Part shown: positions 17,600 through 27,085 of the stretch, piece after piece | Position numbering within the stretch: position 1 is the first letter of the stretch | How the letters are laid out: each line of letters opens with the position of its first letter | NCBI RefSeq assembly: GCF_000710035.2 | Contig: NZ_JMJJ01000001.1 | Span: 62,001 to 126,000, forward strand | Length of the DNA: 64,000 nt | Source: Pantoea ananatis LMG 2665 | GTDB lineage: Bacteria; Pseudomonadota; Gammaproteobacteria; Enterobacterales; Enterobacteriaceae | Direction of reading: 5' to 3' | The notes under the pieces: model-generated | What the model saw: only the letters and a program-made list of their open reading frames with translations | The model's database searches: none | Told to the model about the DNA's origin: nothing | Made by a program: the position numbers and the translations under genes

Positions 17600-18826
17600 G
17601 TGACCAGAAAAGAGTATTCACCCCAGAGGTTACACCGCCTGTTGAGCGGATGCGGGCACCTGTTTAGACGCAGTGCAGTTCTGATGATAAGCGCGCTGTT
17701 ATTGGCTGCCTGCGGCACGCTGTCGCAGACCTCTGCGCCAGCAGGCGACAAGCTTTATCTGACGCACAGCGATTTTCATGACAACCTGGACGATCTGGTG
17801 CGCCATTATATGCAGCGTAAACAGGTGTCCGGCATCAGTATTGCAATTATCCATCATCTTAATCCCACCTTGTTTTACAGCGCGGGTGTCACCGATGACG
17901 TACATCGCTATCCGATTACGCCTGAAACCTTATTTGCGCTCGGCTCACTGAGTAAAGGCGTAACCGCAGAGGTGATTATTGAGTTGGTTAACGAAGGCCA
18001 ACTGCACTGGAGTGACACGCTGGCCGATTTGTTGCCCTCTGACGTCAGATTGAGCCAAGATGCACGTCAAATCACGCTATTACAGTTAGTGACCCATACC
18101 TCGGGTTTGCCGCGTCAGGATATGGATTTGCCGATGTTTATGCAGTTTATGGGCTATCTGCGCAGCGGTCAGAACTTTTATGGCAACCTGGATAGTGATG
18201 ACGTTCTGGAATACCTGGCGGATTTTTCTGCGCCGCGTCAGCGGGGAGCGCAATACTCTAACCTTGGCTATGCGCTGCTGGGCTATATTTTGCGTGAACG
18301 CTGCCATAGTGATATTGAAACGCTTGCCCACCAACGGATTTTCCGACCGCTGGGAATGAACAACACCAGCTTTGTGCCTGAGCGTTTAAGCGGTTTTTCC
18401 ACACGGGCGTTAGGGCATGCTGGCGATCAGCCAAAGCTTATCCCGCGCGGTGATCTCACCCCGGACTGGCGTTTCCAGCGTAATATGGTCGCGGCGGGCA
18501 GTCTTTACAGCAACGCACGGGATCTGAGCGTCTATCTGCGTGCACATCTCACTGCGGGCAGCGATCCGGCGCGTAATCGTGCCTTTGCTGAGATCAATAA
18601 AGGCGTGTATCAGCAGGGCGCACAGACGCAGAATATCGCCTGGGTTACAGACAGGCTGGCAGGAAGGAACATTACCTATCAGGTCGGCTATATTGGTGGT
18701 TATTCCGCTTTTATCGGTTTTGACAAGCAGGCAGGCAATGCCATCGTGGTACTGCAAAACGCGTTTAACTGGAGCAACTATCTTGGTATCACATTGTTGC
18801 TTAACCTGGCAGAGAAAGACAGGTAA
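17600..18826 (+). CDS. Beta-lactamase-fold serine hydrolase, lipoprotein
   Basis: 408 residues from a GTG at 17600. A hydrophobic stretch ends in the lipobox LLAAC near residue 38, so the mature enzyme should be membrane-anchored in the periplasm. The class C/penicillin-binding fold motifs are visible: SLSK supplies the nucleophilic serine and general-base lysine, and YSN matches the Tyr-x-Asn motif. The third motif is not a clean KTG; VGYIGG near residue 372 occupies its place. The family includes AmpC, AmpH and esterase EstB types. Whether this acts on peptidoglycan, an ester or beta-lactams cannot be told. The unusually long, basic N-terminus before the lipobox suggests the true start may be slightly downstream. 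Confidence 0.82.
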   Translation: MTRKEYSPQRLHRLLSGCGHLFRRSAVLMISALLLAACGTLSQTSAPAGDKLYLTHSDFHDNLDDLVRHYMQRKQVSGISIAIIHHLNPTLFYSAGVTDDVHRYPITPETLFALGSLSKGVTAEVIIELVNEGQLHWSDTLADLLPSDVRLSQDARQITLLQLVTHTSGLPRQDMDLPMFMQFMGYLRSGQNFYGNLDSDDVLEYLADFSAPRQRGAQYSNLGYALLGYILRERCHSDIETLAHQRIFRPLGMNNTSFVPERLSGFSTRALGHAGDQPKLIPRGDLTPDWRFQRNMVAAGSLYSNARDLSVYLRAHLTAGSDPARNRAFAEINKGVYQQGAQTQNIAWVTDRLAGRNITYQVGYIGGYSAFIGFDKQAGNAIVVLQNAFNWSNYLGITLLLNLAEKDR

Positions 18827-18957
18827 GGTGTAGGTTGGGTCCAGAATGAGTCGTGATTCCTTACACTTACCTTTATGAGTGACGGAACCGCAGCCCTGTT
18901 TAGATTGTCTTCAGAGTAGTCTACTGTTATTAAAATCAATTCAATGTGGAAATTATT

Positions 18958-19464
18958 ATGCGCAGGACTCAAATTGCTTTTATTTCAGCTGGTTTACTGT
19001 TCGGCTCGCTGAGCCTGATCCCCGCCGCTCAGGCTGCGGGTGAAACCACCGACAATGTGCCACCGCCGCCGCAGATTCAACCGGCCAATCCAACCGCTCA
19101 ACCTGGCGATAACAACGCGCAGCCCGGTGCTGCAGCACCTGCCCAGCCGCAGGCGCCGATGAGTTCTGACTCTAACGACGGTATTACCCCAACAACGCCT
19201 TCGCAGTCAGCAGGCAATCCAGGTAAGCCAAATTACGATCTCAGCACCATTATCATTGATTATAAAGAGCATAAAATCGGTGATACCGTGCCTGATAAGT
19301 ACCGCAGCAAGACTTACACCATCACAGAGTGGCAGAAACGTAATTTGCCTGCGCCTCAGCCAGATACCCACTGGGCTTATATCAATGCCAATTACATTCT
19401 GATTACTAACGACACCGGTAAGATCGTTATGGGTAAATCCGGCGATATCTTCTTCCGCGGATAG
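18958..19464 (+). CDS. RcnB-like periplasmic protein with proline-rich linker
   Basis: 168 residues from the ATG at 18958, chosen over a GTG 12 bases upstream because GTGGAA then serves as the ribosome-binding site. A cleavable signal peptide ends near AAQAAG. A low-complexity linker rich in Pro, Gln, Ala and Asn covers about residues 30-90. The C-terminal domain (DYKEHKIGDTVPDKYRSKTY, then HWAYINANYILITN and a glycine-ended tail) has the spacing of the RcnB family, periplasmic proteins known in E. coli for modulating nickel/cobalt homeostasis. No metal efflux gene is adjacent, so a metal role is not supported by context. A clean terminator follows. Confidence 0.75.
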   Translation: MRRTQIAFISAGLLFGSLSLIPAAQAAGETTDNVPPPPQIQPANPTAQPGDNNAQPGAAAPAQPQAPMSSDSNDGITPTTPSQSAGNPGKPNYDLSTIIIDYKEHKIGDTVPDKYRSKTYTITEWQKRNLPAPQPDTHWAYINANYILITNDTGKIVMGKSGDIFFRG

Positions 19465-19497
19465 TCCTGCGGCGCTTTGTTAGTTATCTCTTCTTTC

Positions 19498-19520
19498 AAC
19501 GGCCGCGTTAAGCGGCCGTT
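19498..19520 (+). terminator. Rho-independent terminator after the RcnB-like gene
   Basis: A 9-bp perfect GC-rich stem (AACGGCCGC with GCGGCCGTT), a 5-base loop, and a pyrimidine-rich tail. Confidence 0.75.
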
Positions 19521-19607
19521 TTCTATTTCTGTCTTTTTTATCAGTGATGACTTCTCAACGTGTTTGCAACATGGCAACGTGTTTTTATTCACTGCAATGG
19601 AGAAGGC

Positions 19608-20318
19608 ATGATGTCGCAACACGTCAATCAGTATGGTCAACCTGTAGGGCAATCCATGCCCGACTGGCAGCCACGTCCCTTACCTCAGCGTGAGGTGCTT
19701 CAAGGTCAGGTTTGCCGTCTGGAGCCCTTTAGCGTGGCTTCGCATGCTGAAGCACTCTGGCAGGCCTGGTCGCTGGCAGAAGATGGCCGTGACTGGACCT
19801 ATCTTTCTGATGGGCCGTTTAATGATGAAGCCGCCTGGCTCACCCATGCTGCTACGATGGAGGCGAGTCAGGATCCGTTGCATTTCAGCGTCATTGATGT
19901 TGAAACCGGTAAGGCCGTCGGAACGCTATCGCTGATGCGTGTTGATGCGCAAAATGGGGTGATGGAAGTGGGATATGTCACCTTTTCCCGATTGCTAAAG
20001 CAAACAAGAATGGCGACCGAAGCGCATTTTCTTCTGATGCGTTATGCCTTTGAGCAACTGGGCTACCGGCGTTATGAATGGAAATGTGACAGCTGTAATC
20101 TGCCTTCGCGTCGGGCCGCGCTTCGGCTGGGATTTCGCTTTGAAGGTGAATTTCGTCAGGCCCGCGTTTATAAAGGCCGCACGCGCGATACAACCTGGTT
20201 CTCAATCATCGACAGTGAATGGCCAGCTGTTAAAAATGGGCTGAAACGCTGGCTGGCAGAGGCTAACTTTACAGCCGACGGGCGACAGCGTGAAAAGCTG
20301 GAAACTCTGCGAGGTTAA
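19608..20318 (+). CDS. GNAT acetyltransferase, RimJ/RimL-like
   Basis: 236 residues from the ATG at 19608, preceded by GGAGAAGG. The GNAT fold is suggested by LEPFSVASHAEALWQAW at the front, a central strand HFSVIDVETGKAVGTLSLM, and the typical late motif KCDSCNLPSRRAALRLGFRFEGEFRQ. This last arrangement (N-x-x-S-x-x-x-x-x-x-x-GF-x-x-EG) is that of the RimJ/RimL branch, which acetylates N-termini of ribosomal proteins or small molecules. The canonical acetyl-CoA loop Q/RxxGxG is degenerate here (SRLLKQTRMATEAH), which is common in this branch. No neighbour hints at the substrate. Confidence 0.82.
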   Translation: MMSQHVNQYGQPVGQSMPDWQPRPLPQREVLQGQVCRLEPFSVASHAEALWQAWSLAEDGRDWTYLSDGPFNDEAAWLTHAATMEASQDPLHFSVIDVETGKAVGTLSLMRVDAQNGVMEVGYVTFSRLLKQTRMATEAHFLLMRYAFEQLGYRRYEWKCDSCNLPSRRAALRLGFRFEGEFRQARVYKGRTRDTTWFSIIDSEWPAVKNGLKRWLAEANFTADGRQREKLETLRG

Positions 20319-20340
20319 GGCCTGAAGCGCGGGTAACGGC

Positions 20341-20745
20341 TCAGGCAAGCACATATTTAATGGTCGCCATAAGCAACGTGGTGGTCATGATCATCAGCAG
20401 ACGCTGTACCCAACGCATATCGTTTTTTAAACTCCCGACGTCGGTCTTGAGTACGCTGACATCGGTCTTGAGCACGGCAACGTCCGTTTTGAGTACGCTG
20501 ACGTCTGCCTTGAGTTCATCCACATCGGTTCTGAGGCACGACTCCGTTTTCTTCAGTTGCGTGCTTAGCGAAAAGATATGCTGATTCTGACGCTGAAAAG
20601 CCTGCATGACATCAGCACGGGACAGCGCATTGTCCTGCTTTAATGCCGAAAAAATATCCACCATCGCTTCTGCCTGGCGATCGTTGATGCCTGCGCGCTG
20701 TAAACGTTTAAACGCTTTGTGTGTATTCATCATGGTGAGTGTCAT
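20341..20745 (-). CDS. Heptad-repeat coiled-coil protein with C-terminal membrane anchor
   Basis: 134 residues. After a helical N-terminus (FKRLQRAGINDRQAEAMVD) comes a long coiled coil built from near-identical heptads, LKTDVSV LKTDVAV LKTDVSV LKTDVGS. The protein ends in one hydrophobic helix (LLMIMTTTLLMATIKYVLA), so it is tail-anchored with the coil in the cytoplasm or periplasm. The layout resembles the DUF1640/CCDC90-like group, which is a family resemblance rather than a functional assignment. The ATG at 20745 has GGAAGG 7 bases upstream. The heptads arise from a 21-bp DNA tandem repeat that may vary in copy number between strains. Confidence 0.75.
   Translation of the reverse strand: MTLTMMNTHKAFKRLQRAGINDRQAEAMVDIFSALKQDNALSRADVMQAFQRQNQHIFSLSTQLKKTESCLRTDVDELKADVSVLKTDVAVLKTDVSVLKTDVGSLKNDMRWVQRLLMIMTTTLLMATIKYVLA
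20440..20536 (-). repeat. 21-bp tandem repeat inside the coiled-coil gene
   Basis: Four full units (20440, 20461, 20482, 20503) and a partial fifth. Each encodes one seven-residue turn of the coil, so gain or loss of units changes coil length without breaking the frame. Confidence 0.85.
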
Positions 20746-20983
20746 TCAAGAGCCTTCCCGATTCATCACGTTATTTGAATATCATGTCAGGAGAGCCGGT
20801 CTGGTCACAGAAGATAAAAAACATATTGCGAAATAAATTCCATTATATCAATTAGTTAAACGCGTAGTTTTCATCTTTTTGCGGGGTGGGCCGCAAAAAA
20901 AACGTTGTCAGTTAGCCTCTTTTACACAGCCCGCTTACCAGGCAGTGTAAAAGGTGGGGGCTAACCGCCATCGTGAATAAACA

Positions 20984-23275
20984 TCAGGGAACGGGGACAA
21001 CCTTTAACGTAATCAGACCGATGCCGAGTTTGCGTGGGTCCTGACCTGCGATGTTGTTAAGATTGCTGAGTTGCGGCTCTGGTGGGGTAAACGTTAACCG
21101 ATGGCTTCCGCGGGTGTTATCAAAACGCAGCGTCTGGGTTGATGCTTCTTCTCCCAGCATCAGGGGCTGTTTTGTGTCGCCTACCTGCACCCTTGTGGGT
21201 CGGTGCGCATTTGGGCCATAGGCGCGAGCGGTAATCACCAGATCAAATCTGGCGGGCAAAGGGTTAACGAATTCTATGGTCACTTCCGGGGCAAGATTGG
21301 CGTTTGACCAGCGGCCCCAGTTTTCCGTACGGGAAAGGCCGCTGAACTGCTTCACGCTTGCGGGTGCGCCGGGAACCGCGAACAGAAAGCTGTCGGCATC
21401 ATAACGAATCGCATTATCGTCGATGCGCAGCTGCGCCACGGCATGTTGATAGTTTGCATCGTTCTGGGGGCCTGCCGGGAACTGCACCTTTCCTTTCCAC
21501 AGGGGGCTATCCATACGCATGACGGAGGGATGGCCCGCGAGCTGGCCCATTGCCAGGCACCAGTCGCTGGACAGGGCCAGCGCCGGTTGCCAGATACGGG
21601 CAATTTTAAAGCAGCGATCGACCCAGACAAACTTTTCCGCCGAGGTAAAGTCGGCCAGCTGATAACGTAAAGGCGCCGAATATTCCCCCTCAGGCAGTGG
21701 CTCTACATGCTTCTCCGTCACCCGCAGCAGAATGGGCAAGGCAAAGCTGGCCCCGGAAAAGCTGAGCGTATTTTTCGTCTGATCCAGCGTGATGCTGTCG
21801 ATCTTTTTGGGAAAGTTCCACAGCTGAATGATATCGGCTTTCCAGCTCAACACTTTGGTTTTCATATCCTCAAACTGGCTCGACAACGACACTGCAGACA
21901 GGCTGCTACGTCCCAAACCTATCGCATTGTCGCCGCCCAGAATATCCAGTAACGTCGCGCCGTTATCCAGCGTACTGCGTTTCATATCTATCACTTCTGC
22001 CTGCGGTTGATCGCCACGGATCACCATAAACAGATCGTGACGAGGACGCTTGATCAGAAAGGGATGCGCCGTGTTGTTCATGGCCAGATGATCGGATGCC
22101 ACCACAATCACGGTATTCTTAAACCAGGGAGAGGCCTTAATACGGGCAATAAGGCGTGCGATATGCTCCTGCGAGCAGGATACGGCGCTGAACGACTGAT
22201 TTGGCTTGCCCGCATAGCTGTAACTTTTGCGCTGGCAACTTCGGGAAATAAACCCATCAGGATGATGCGTATCCACCGTGAGCGCAAACAGCGCAAAACG
22301 TTTCTGCTGGCGCGAAAGTGCCTCATAGGTTTCAAACACCTCGTCCAACACGGTATCGTCGTAATAACCCCAGTTGTTGCGGTAGGTGGGATCGCTAACC
22401 TTGTCTTTGAGTTCCTGTGAACCGTACAGGCGCGCAGGGTCAAAGCCGTGAGAACGTAAAAAGACATCTTTACCCGCAAAGCGCAGGTCAGCGCCCTGAA
22501 TAAACCAGTTTTCATAACCGGAATTTTTTAAAATATCGCCCAGGCAAACGTTCTGTGGGTAAAAACTGGAAAGGGAGGCGGAAGCATTTCCGTCGAAAGG
22601 GGCAAAAAGCGGGATACCGCACATCGATGCGACCATACCGGCAATGGTGTAATCCGTGCCGGGAAGCTGCTCGGTCTGGGTGAAGTCGATGCTTTGCTCT
22701 TTTTCCCGGCTGAGTTCGGGAGCCAGCCCAGGGAAGGCAATCGGGTCGAAGTAGGTCCGCTCCAGGCTTTCAGCATAAATATACACCACGTTAAGTGCGG
22801 GCTGCGCAATGCGCTTTTTCGGGACTTTATAGACGGTGGCAAAGTCGGAGTTTTCGCGCAGTGAGTGCGAGGTAATGAGAGAACTCACTTGCTGAAAGGC
22901 TGGCGTTGTTTGTACCGCGCCTGCGGCACAGGCAAAAGCCACCAGGCTCCAGCCTGAATGAAAGGGCCGCTCACGGCGGCGCAGCAGCCATGACAGGGCA
23001 CAAAACAGTAAAAACAGCACGATGACCAGCCCAAGGGCGGGCACAACGTATTTACTCAGGCCGGCACCGGTGAGGCTGTTCGTTAAGGTATACACTACAG
23101 CGTCAGTAATGCCGTCGCCGGTAAAATAATTACTGGCGAACAGCGTGGCGTTGAGCAGCACGAACAGCATTAACAAGCACAAGGTGAGGGAAAACCAGAT
23201 TCTGCTTCGGCCTGCTTTACAGGAATAAACAGCAATCGCGGTCAGAAAAAGTATCACTGACACGAATTCAGACAA
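20984..23275 (-). CDS. opgB: Phosphoglycerol transferase I (OpgB/MdoB)
   Basis: About 763 residues, the same length as E. coli OpgB. It moves phosphoglycerol from phosphatidylglycerol to osmoregulated periplasmic glucans. Four hydrophobic segments fill the first 135 residues. The periplasmic sulfatase-fold domain follows: [13 protein letters not shown] contains the nucleophilic Thr region, then [23 protein letters not shown] and [13 protein letters not shown], all nearly identical to E. coli as I remember it. I favour the TTG at 23275 because the protein then begins like E. coli (SE...) and AGG sits 8 bases upstream; a TTG two codons earlier is the alternative. In E. coli dnaC and dnaT lie downstream; they are absent here. 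Confidence 0.95.
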   Translation of the reverse strand: MSEFVSVILFLTAIAVYSCKAGRSRIWFSLTLCLLMLFVLLNATLFASNYFTGDGITDAVVYTLTNSLTGAGLSKYVVPALGLVIVLFLLFCALSWLLRRRERPFHSGWSLVAFACAAGAVQTTPAFQQVSSLITSHSLRENSDFATVYKVPKKRIAQPALNVVYIYAESLERTYFDPIAFPGLAPELSREKEQSIDFTQTEQLPGTDYTIAGMVASMCGIPLFAPFDGNASASLSSFYPQNVCLGDILKNSGYENWFIQGADLRFAGKDVFLRSHGFDPARLYGSQELKDKVSDPTYRNNWGYYDDTVLDEVFETYEALSRQQKRFALFALTVDTHHPDGFISRSCQRKSYSYAGKPNQSFSAVSCSQEHIARLIARIKASPWFKNTVIVVASDHLAMNNTAHPFLIKRPRHDLFMVIRGDQPQAEVIDMKRSTLDNGATLLDILGGDNAIGLGRSSLSAVSLSSQFEDMKTKVLSWKADIIQLWNFPKKIDSITLDQTKNTLSFSGASFALPILLRVTEKHVEPLPEGEYSAPLRYQLADFTSAEKFVWVDRCFKIARIWQPALALSSDWCLAMGQLAGHPSVMRMDSPLWKGKVQFPAGPQNDANYQHAVAQLRIDDNAIRYDADSFLFAVPGAPASVKQFSGLSRTENWGRWSNANLAPEVTIEFVNPLPARFDLVITARAYGPNAHRPTRVQVGDTKQPLMLGEEASTQTLRFDNTRGSHRLTFTPPEPQLSNLNNIAGQDPRKLGIGLITLKVVPVP

Positions 23276-23478
23276 CGTCAAATCCTCTTATCGTATGAAT
23301 ATGTCTCTTATCAACAGGGGGACATTCCATGGATTTTTGACTCAATCTATAGTGGCTGTCATCAGGCTGCAACATCTCTGCGCAGATTTGGCTGCAGACT
23401 CACAGTACAGTCAATTCGACGTTAAACAGGGGCGAAGTGCCCGGCGATTTCTAATGAAACGGCCGGGCAGGGTGCGGA

Positions 23479-24492
23479 TTACGCGCGTTGTTCCTGCGGC
23501 GCTGAAAGTCTGGCGGGAGAGGATGGGCTGTCGTGCATCGCTTCCCCGACCAAGCTGGCACGATTGTAAAAGCGTAACCGCAGGTTAAAATCGAGGTGCG
23601 CGCGCGCACTGTCACTGAGCCGGATGACCGGCGGCGGCGTGAGCGGACGCTGCTGAAACAGAACAGAGCGCACACAGGCATCGTTGCTGCCAGCATGCAC
23701 CTGCTGATAATAGCCGACGCTGGCTTCCGCTTTACGTAACCTGGTATTAACCCGACGATGCTCATCCATAGCCAACTGATGTGCCAGCGCCGTGAGTTCG
23801 TCACCGGGGTTGCTGAGATTCTGTTGCACTGCAGGGAAATCACTGCGTTTCATTAACTCCAGCAGATAGTTTTGTCTCCCCACGTATTTTACCGGGGCCA
23901 GTTGTTTCAGCCATTCACGAATAAAGGGGTTTTGAGCAGGCGCCGCGATAAAGCCGGTTTCAATCATCGGTCTGAGTGGGTTAACCGTGTTTTGCTGACG
24001 ATAATATCCCAGCACATCCATGGGGCGGTCGCTTTGGGCCTGATGGACCCAGGCAAGATCCTCGAACAGCAACGTGTTGCAGTCGATGCTGATGCCACCG
24101 TAGCGTAATAATAGCTCCAGCCGGATGATGTCGCTTTTTAGCTGCGGAGTCAGATCGGAAGAGACAAATTGCACATCCGGCAGCCACTGTCCCAGCGTCT
24201 GAGGGGTAAGCAGGTGGATCTCATGATCCGGATTATCACGGCAAATTTTACTGGCGTTAAGGGCAACGGAAGCAGGTAGCCGGTCGCCGGGCCAGTACAG
24301 CCAGACTTTTTTAGCAATGGCAGGCAGGGTCTTAGGTACGGATTCCAGCAGCACATCCTGTTCCAGCGTAGGATCGTATTCAGGCGCGCTTACGGCCCGG
24401 TGTTGTTTAATCGTCCACAGCATGCGGCTGGTGAAAGCAAGTTTTTCCCATTGACGCCAGAGATGATGCAAGGAACGGCGGTGTGAATTCAT
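23479..24492 (-). CDS. GT32/capsule-type glycosyltransferase
   Basis: 337 residues, no signal peptide. The region KKVWLYWPGDRLPASV at about 60 and SDIIRLELLLRYGGISIDCNT at about 125 are hallmarks of the glycosyltransferase sugar-binding (DXD) family 32 and of capsular polysaccharide synthesis proteins. The expected D-x-D metal motif reads D-C-N here, so the second acidic residue is replaced; other aspartates may compensate or activity may be changed. It lies next to opgB in the same direction but 200 bases upstream of it, and no other polysaccharide genes are near. The acceptor is unknown. The ATG at 24492 has AGGTGA before it. Confidence 0.75.
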   Translation of the reverse strand: MNSHRRSLHHLWRQWEKLAFTSRMLWTIKQHRAVSAPEYDPTLEQDVLLESVPKTLPAIAKKVWLYWPGDRLPASVALNASKICRDNPDHEIHLLTPQTLGQWLPDVQFVSSDLTPQLKSDIIRLELLLRYGGISIDCNTLLFEDLAWVHQAQSDRPMDVLGYYRQQNTVNPLRPMIETGFIAAPAQNPFIREWLKQLAPVKYVGRQNYLLELMKRSDFPAVQQNLSNPGDELTALAHQLAMDEHRRVNTRLRKAEASVGYYQQVHAGSNDACVRSVLFQQRPLTPPPVIRLSDSARAHLDFNLRLRFYNRASLVGEAMHDSPSSPARLSAPQEQRA

Positions 24493-24998
24493 GTTTCACC
24501 TGTTATTTTGATTATAGTGTTTATGCCAGTCGGCAAAATAAGGGCTTAAGCTGTCATCCCGTATATAAACCGCCATAAACGCAGACATGCTGCGCTGCGC
24601 AATTTTTATTGTATTTCCCTGGTGATGGTTCAATGGCGAGCCACGACAGTTTCTGTGCACATGCGTGACGTGAGCGGCCGCGACTCATTTATTTAATAGA
24701 ACACAATTCAACAATTCGCTATTCCTAATGGAAACTTTAGGATAAAACGGAAATAAGCCTTCGCCTGAAATAAAAATAAATATTTATTTACGCTAATGTT
24801 TTATTCCGCTATGGCAATATCTTTATATCGACAGAGGGGGCGTTTTTCTGTCGTGAAACCGATAAACAGTGCGCGAGTATGAGAATCAGTGCGGAATTGA
24901 GATAAGTGAAATATTCAGCATGATTAATGAATTTACAGATGTGCGCAGCCTGACAGTCATTGTCTACGCTTTAGCTATACAGACGAAAAGGAGATGAC
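24493..24998. other. A+T-rich gap between divergent glycosyltransferase and propeller genes
   Basis: 506 bases with no credible reading frame. A short inverted repeat CCTAA...TTAGG lies around 24724-24741. The propeller gene has a clear RBS (AAAAGGAGATG) at its end. Nothing else is recognisable. Confidence 0.4.
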
Positions 24999-25949
24999 AT
25001 GCCGTTTGAATCTCGAGGATTACTGGCGATTGACAGGCAAACCAGACGGGCGCTGTTTCTCGATCCTGACACCTTTGACGTCAGCCAGGCCGTGGACGTT
25101 GTCCCAACGCGACTGCACGAGCTTTTGATGCTCGCGCCCTGGGAAAAGGCTTTTCTCCCTCTGTACGGTGACGATATGCAAGGCGATGCGCCTCATCCTG
25201 GCCATAAAGTGGCGGTCATTGATTTACGACAGCGGGCGATTAATGACTATATCGACCTCTCACCGTCACAAGCGCCGCACAGCGGTCAGTTAGGGCGCGA
25301 CGGCAAAGTGTATCTGTGCTGTGAAAATCCTACTGTCGTGGTGGTGATCGATCCCCTTACCCACCGCGTTGAAAAGACGATTCCCATTCCACTTGATAAT
25401 ACCCATCGCCTGACGCTTTCACCCAGCGGCCGCAAGCTCTTTACCGACAATGAGCAGGATGCCACCATTACCGTCGTCGACCTGTGCGAAGCGGAAGGGC
25501 GAGTCATTGATACCATCCTGATGCCCGGCCCGGTTTCAGGCCTTACTGCATCACCCAGGCATCCCTATCTCATCGCCAGCGCCGCCGATGTGCCGCTGCT
25601 CTATGTCGTCGATCGCCAGAGCCATCGAATCCGCCAGCGTCTGGCGCTTCCTGGCCATCAACAGCCCTGTCAGAAGGTTCGCTTTAGTCCGGATGGCGAG
25701 TATCTGATGGCGATCGGGCACCAGGAACCCATCGTCACGCTTTTTGATGAATTACTGAATCCTTTGGGGCATATAGCGCTGACTCACCAGCCGCTGGATG
25801 GCTGTTTCAGTCCGGACAAGAAACGGCTATTGATCACCCATGATGATAACCGGACGCTGAGCGTCATTGATCTGGTACAGAAAACCGTTCTTGCGACAAC
25901 CGAGGTGGGGGCTGGCTACGAAACGCTGAGCTACTTTCAAATTGGTTAA
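24999..25949 (+). CDS. YncE-like beta-propeller protein
   Basis: 316 residues made of seven-blade propeller repeats. Recurrent segments such as KVAVIDLRQR, VVVVIDPLTHR, TITVVDLCEAEG, LLYVVDRQSH and TLSVIDLVQK are blade strands, spaced about 40-45 residues, with interleaved LTLSPSGRKLF/VRFSPDGEYLM turns. This is the YVTN/lactonase-like group. There is no signal peptide, so a cytosolic place is likely, unlike E. coli YncE. The ATG at 24999 is preceded by AAGGAGATG. It overlaps the converging phosphatase gene by 4 bases. Ligand and partners are unknown. Confidence 0.8.
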   Translation: MPFESRGLLAIDRQTRRALFLDPDTFDVSQAVDVVPTRLHELLMLAPWEKAFLPLYGDDMQGDAPHPGHKVAVIDLRQRAINDYIDLSPSQAPHSGQLGRDGKVYLCCENPTVVVVIDPLTHRVEKTIPIPLDNTHRLTLSPSGRKLFTDNEQDATITVVDLCEAEGRVIDTILMPGPVSGLTASPRHPYLIASAADVPLLYVVDRQSHRIRQRLALPGHQQPCQKVRFSPDGEYLMAIGHQEPIVTLFDELLNPLGHIALTHQPLDGCFSPDKKRLLITHDDNRTLSVIDLVQKTVLATTEVGAGYETLSYFQIG

Positions 25950-26500
25950 ATAAAGGGGCGATGGTAGATGGCCGAACTCCAGTGGCGGCTGCTGGCGTGT
26001 TTTTCCGCCTGCCAGCCGCGCTTACGCAATTCACGGGCAATCATCTTGTTCATAATGCCGTGCCCCAGCAACAAAACCGTACCCTGCTGCGACAGGGCGA
26101 TCAGCCGATCGGCGGCACGCGAGGCGCGGGCGCGCGCATGCTGCAGCGACTCGGTCTCCCCGGCATAGCCACAAAACCACATGGCGCGCAGGATGGCCTG
26201 CCAGACAAAGGTGGGTAACTGAATGCGATCAGCCCGGAGCAAAGGAATACCGACTTCACTGAACAGCGCATCAACGTGATGGGGATGCAGTCCGAGGCGC
26301 TCCAGCGAAGAGTGGGCGCGGGGTAGAGGACTGCAGACCACAACCGCCGCTTTTCTGGCGATGCTGATGCTGCGATCGGGCGGGCCATCGCTCACCAGTG
26401 ACAGATCATAGGCTTCACACCAGTCTGCCAGTCCCTGTGCGCTTAAACGTCCGGCAAAAGGGTGGTCAGGTTTACCATGTCGCATCAGGATAATGGTCAT
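25946..26500 (-). CDS. Histidine phosphatase family protein
   Basis: 184 residues. The catalytic LMRHGKP is at residues 5-11 with the phospho-accepting His, an arginine-containing VVCSPLPRAHSS near 55, an acidic ETESL near 118, and the second histidine in LLGHGIMNK near 148. These are the four parts of the branch 1 phosphoglycerate-mutase-like active site. Substrates vary widely in this family and are not evident here. The gene converges on, and overlaps by 4 bases, the beta-propeller gene. Confidence 0.85.
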   Translation of the reverse strand: MTIILMRHGKPDHPFAGRLSAQGLADWCEAYDLSLVSDGPPDRSISIARKAAVVVCSPLPRAHSSLERLGLHPHHVDALFSEVGIPLLRADRIQLPTFVWQAILRAMWFCGYAGETESLQHARARASRAADRLIALSQQGTVLLLGHGIMNKMIARELRKRGWQAEKHASSRHWSSAIYHRPFI

Positions 26501-26796
26501 AATGATTTAACGGCGTTCTCCGGTTTATGCGCCAGTCAGGTATATCTGAGGATGCGGTATGTGGCAATCGCTGCCTGTGCTGTCATCAGGCAGTCACACC
26601 AATGTGCGACAACATCAGGCGATGAAAGGGTCAGACAGCCAGTTTGGCTTAATGTTAAAAGAAAAGTGCCTCTGGTTCCGGTGTATGCTGTTTTTTTGTG
26701 CGCCGGGTCGGGATTAACCGCCTGATTTTGCGCTTAAAATGGCATATTAATGAAGCTTGATAGTGAAGGAAATCTAACAAATTTTCTCAAAGGCTA

Positions 26797-26824
26797 TTGA
26801 TTTATCTACGCGCGTAGATACACT
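26797..26824 (+). promoter_or_regulatory. Promoter with LacI-type operator in its spacer
   Basis: A -35-like TTGATT (26797-26802), a 16-base spacer and a -10-like TACACT (26819-26824). The stretch 26803-26820 is an 18-bp perfect palindrome, TATCTACGC-GCGTAGATA, with the central CG typical of LacI-family operators. The operon downstream encodes a LacI-family repressor, so bound repressor would cover the promoter core. Confidence 0.72.
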
Positions 26825-26830
26825 AGCTTC

Positions 26831-27085
26831 CAGTGATTGCTCACGGTGCTCGATGCACGGTAGGCCGATCGAGGATCAAGTTACATTCGCCAGATTAATA
26901 CGACCGCTGAAATATACAGCGGCGAAGCTCGCGATACTGCGGATTCCAACACCAGGGAATCTTTAACTTTCCTTTCATCATGGTTAGCCAACTGAATGTC
27001 GCCACCGGGGCGTTCTGCTCGTAGTCAGGGAACCGTCTCTCGGAATGGCATTTATCGATCTGCATATTTTCAAGGGACAGCGTTT
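26831..27085 (+). other. Long untranslated leader of the transporter operon
   Basis: If transcription starts near 26831, about 255 bases precede the first gene. The segment can form a CTCGAT/ATCGAG stem (about 26849-26874) and a CGCTG/CAGCG hairpin (near 26905-26921). I see no reading frame with a good RBS and do not recognise a riboswitch class. The part upstream of the promoter (26501-26796) holds nothing I can name. Confidence 0.4.
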
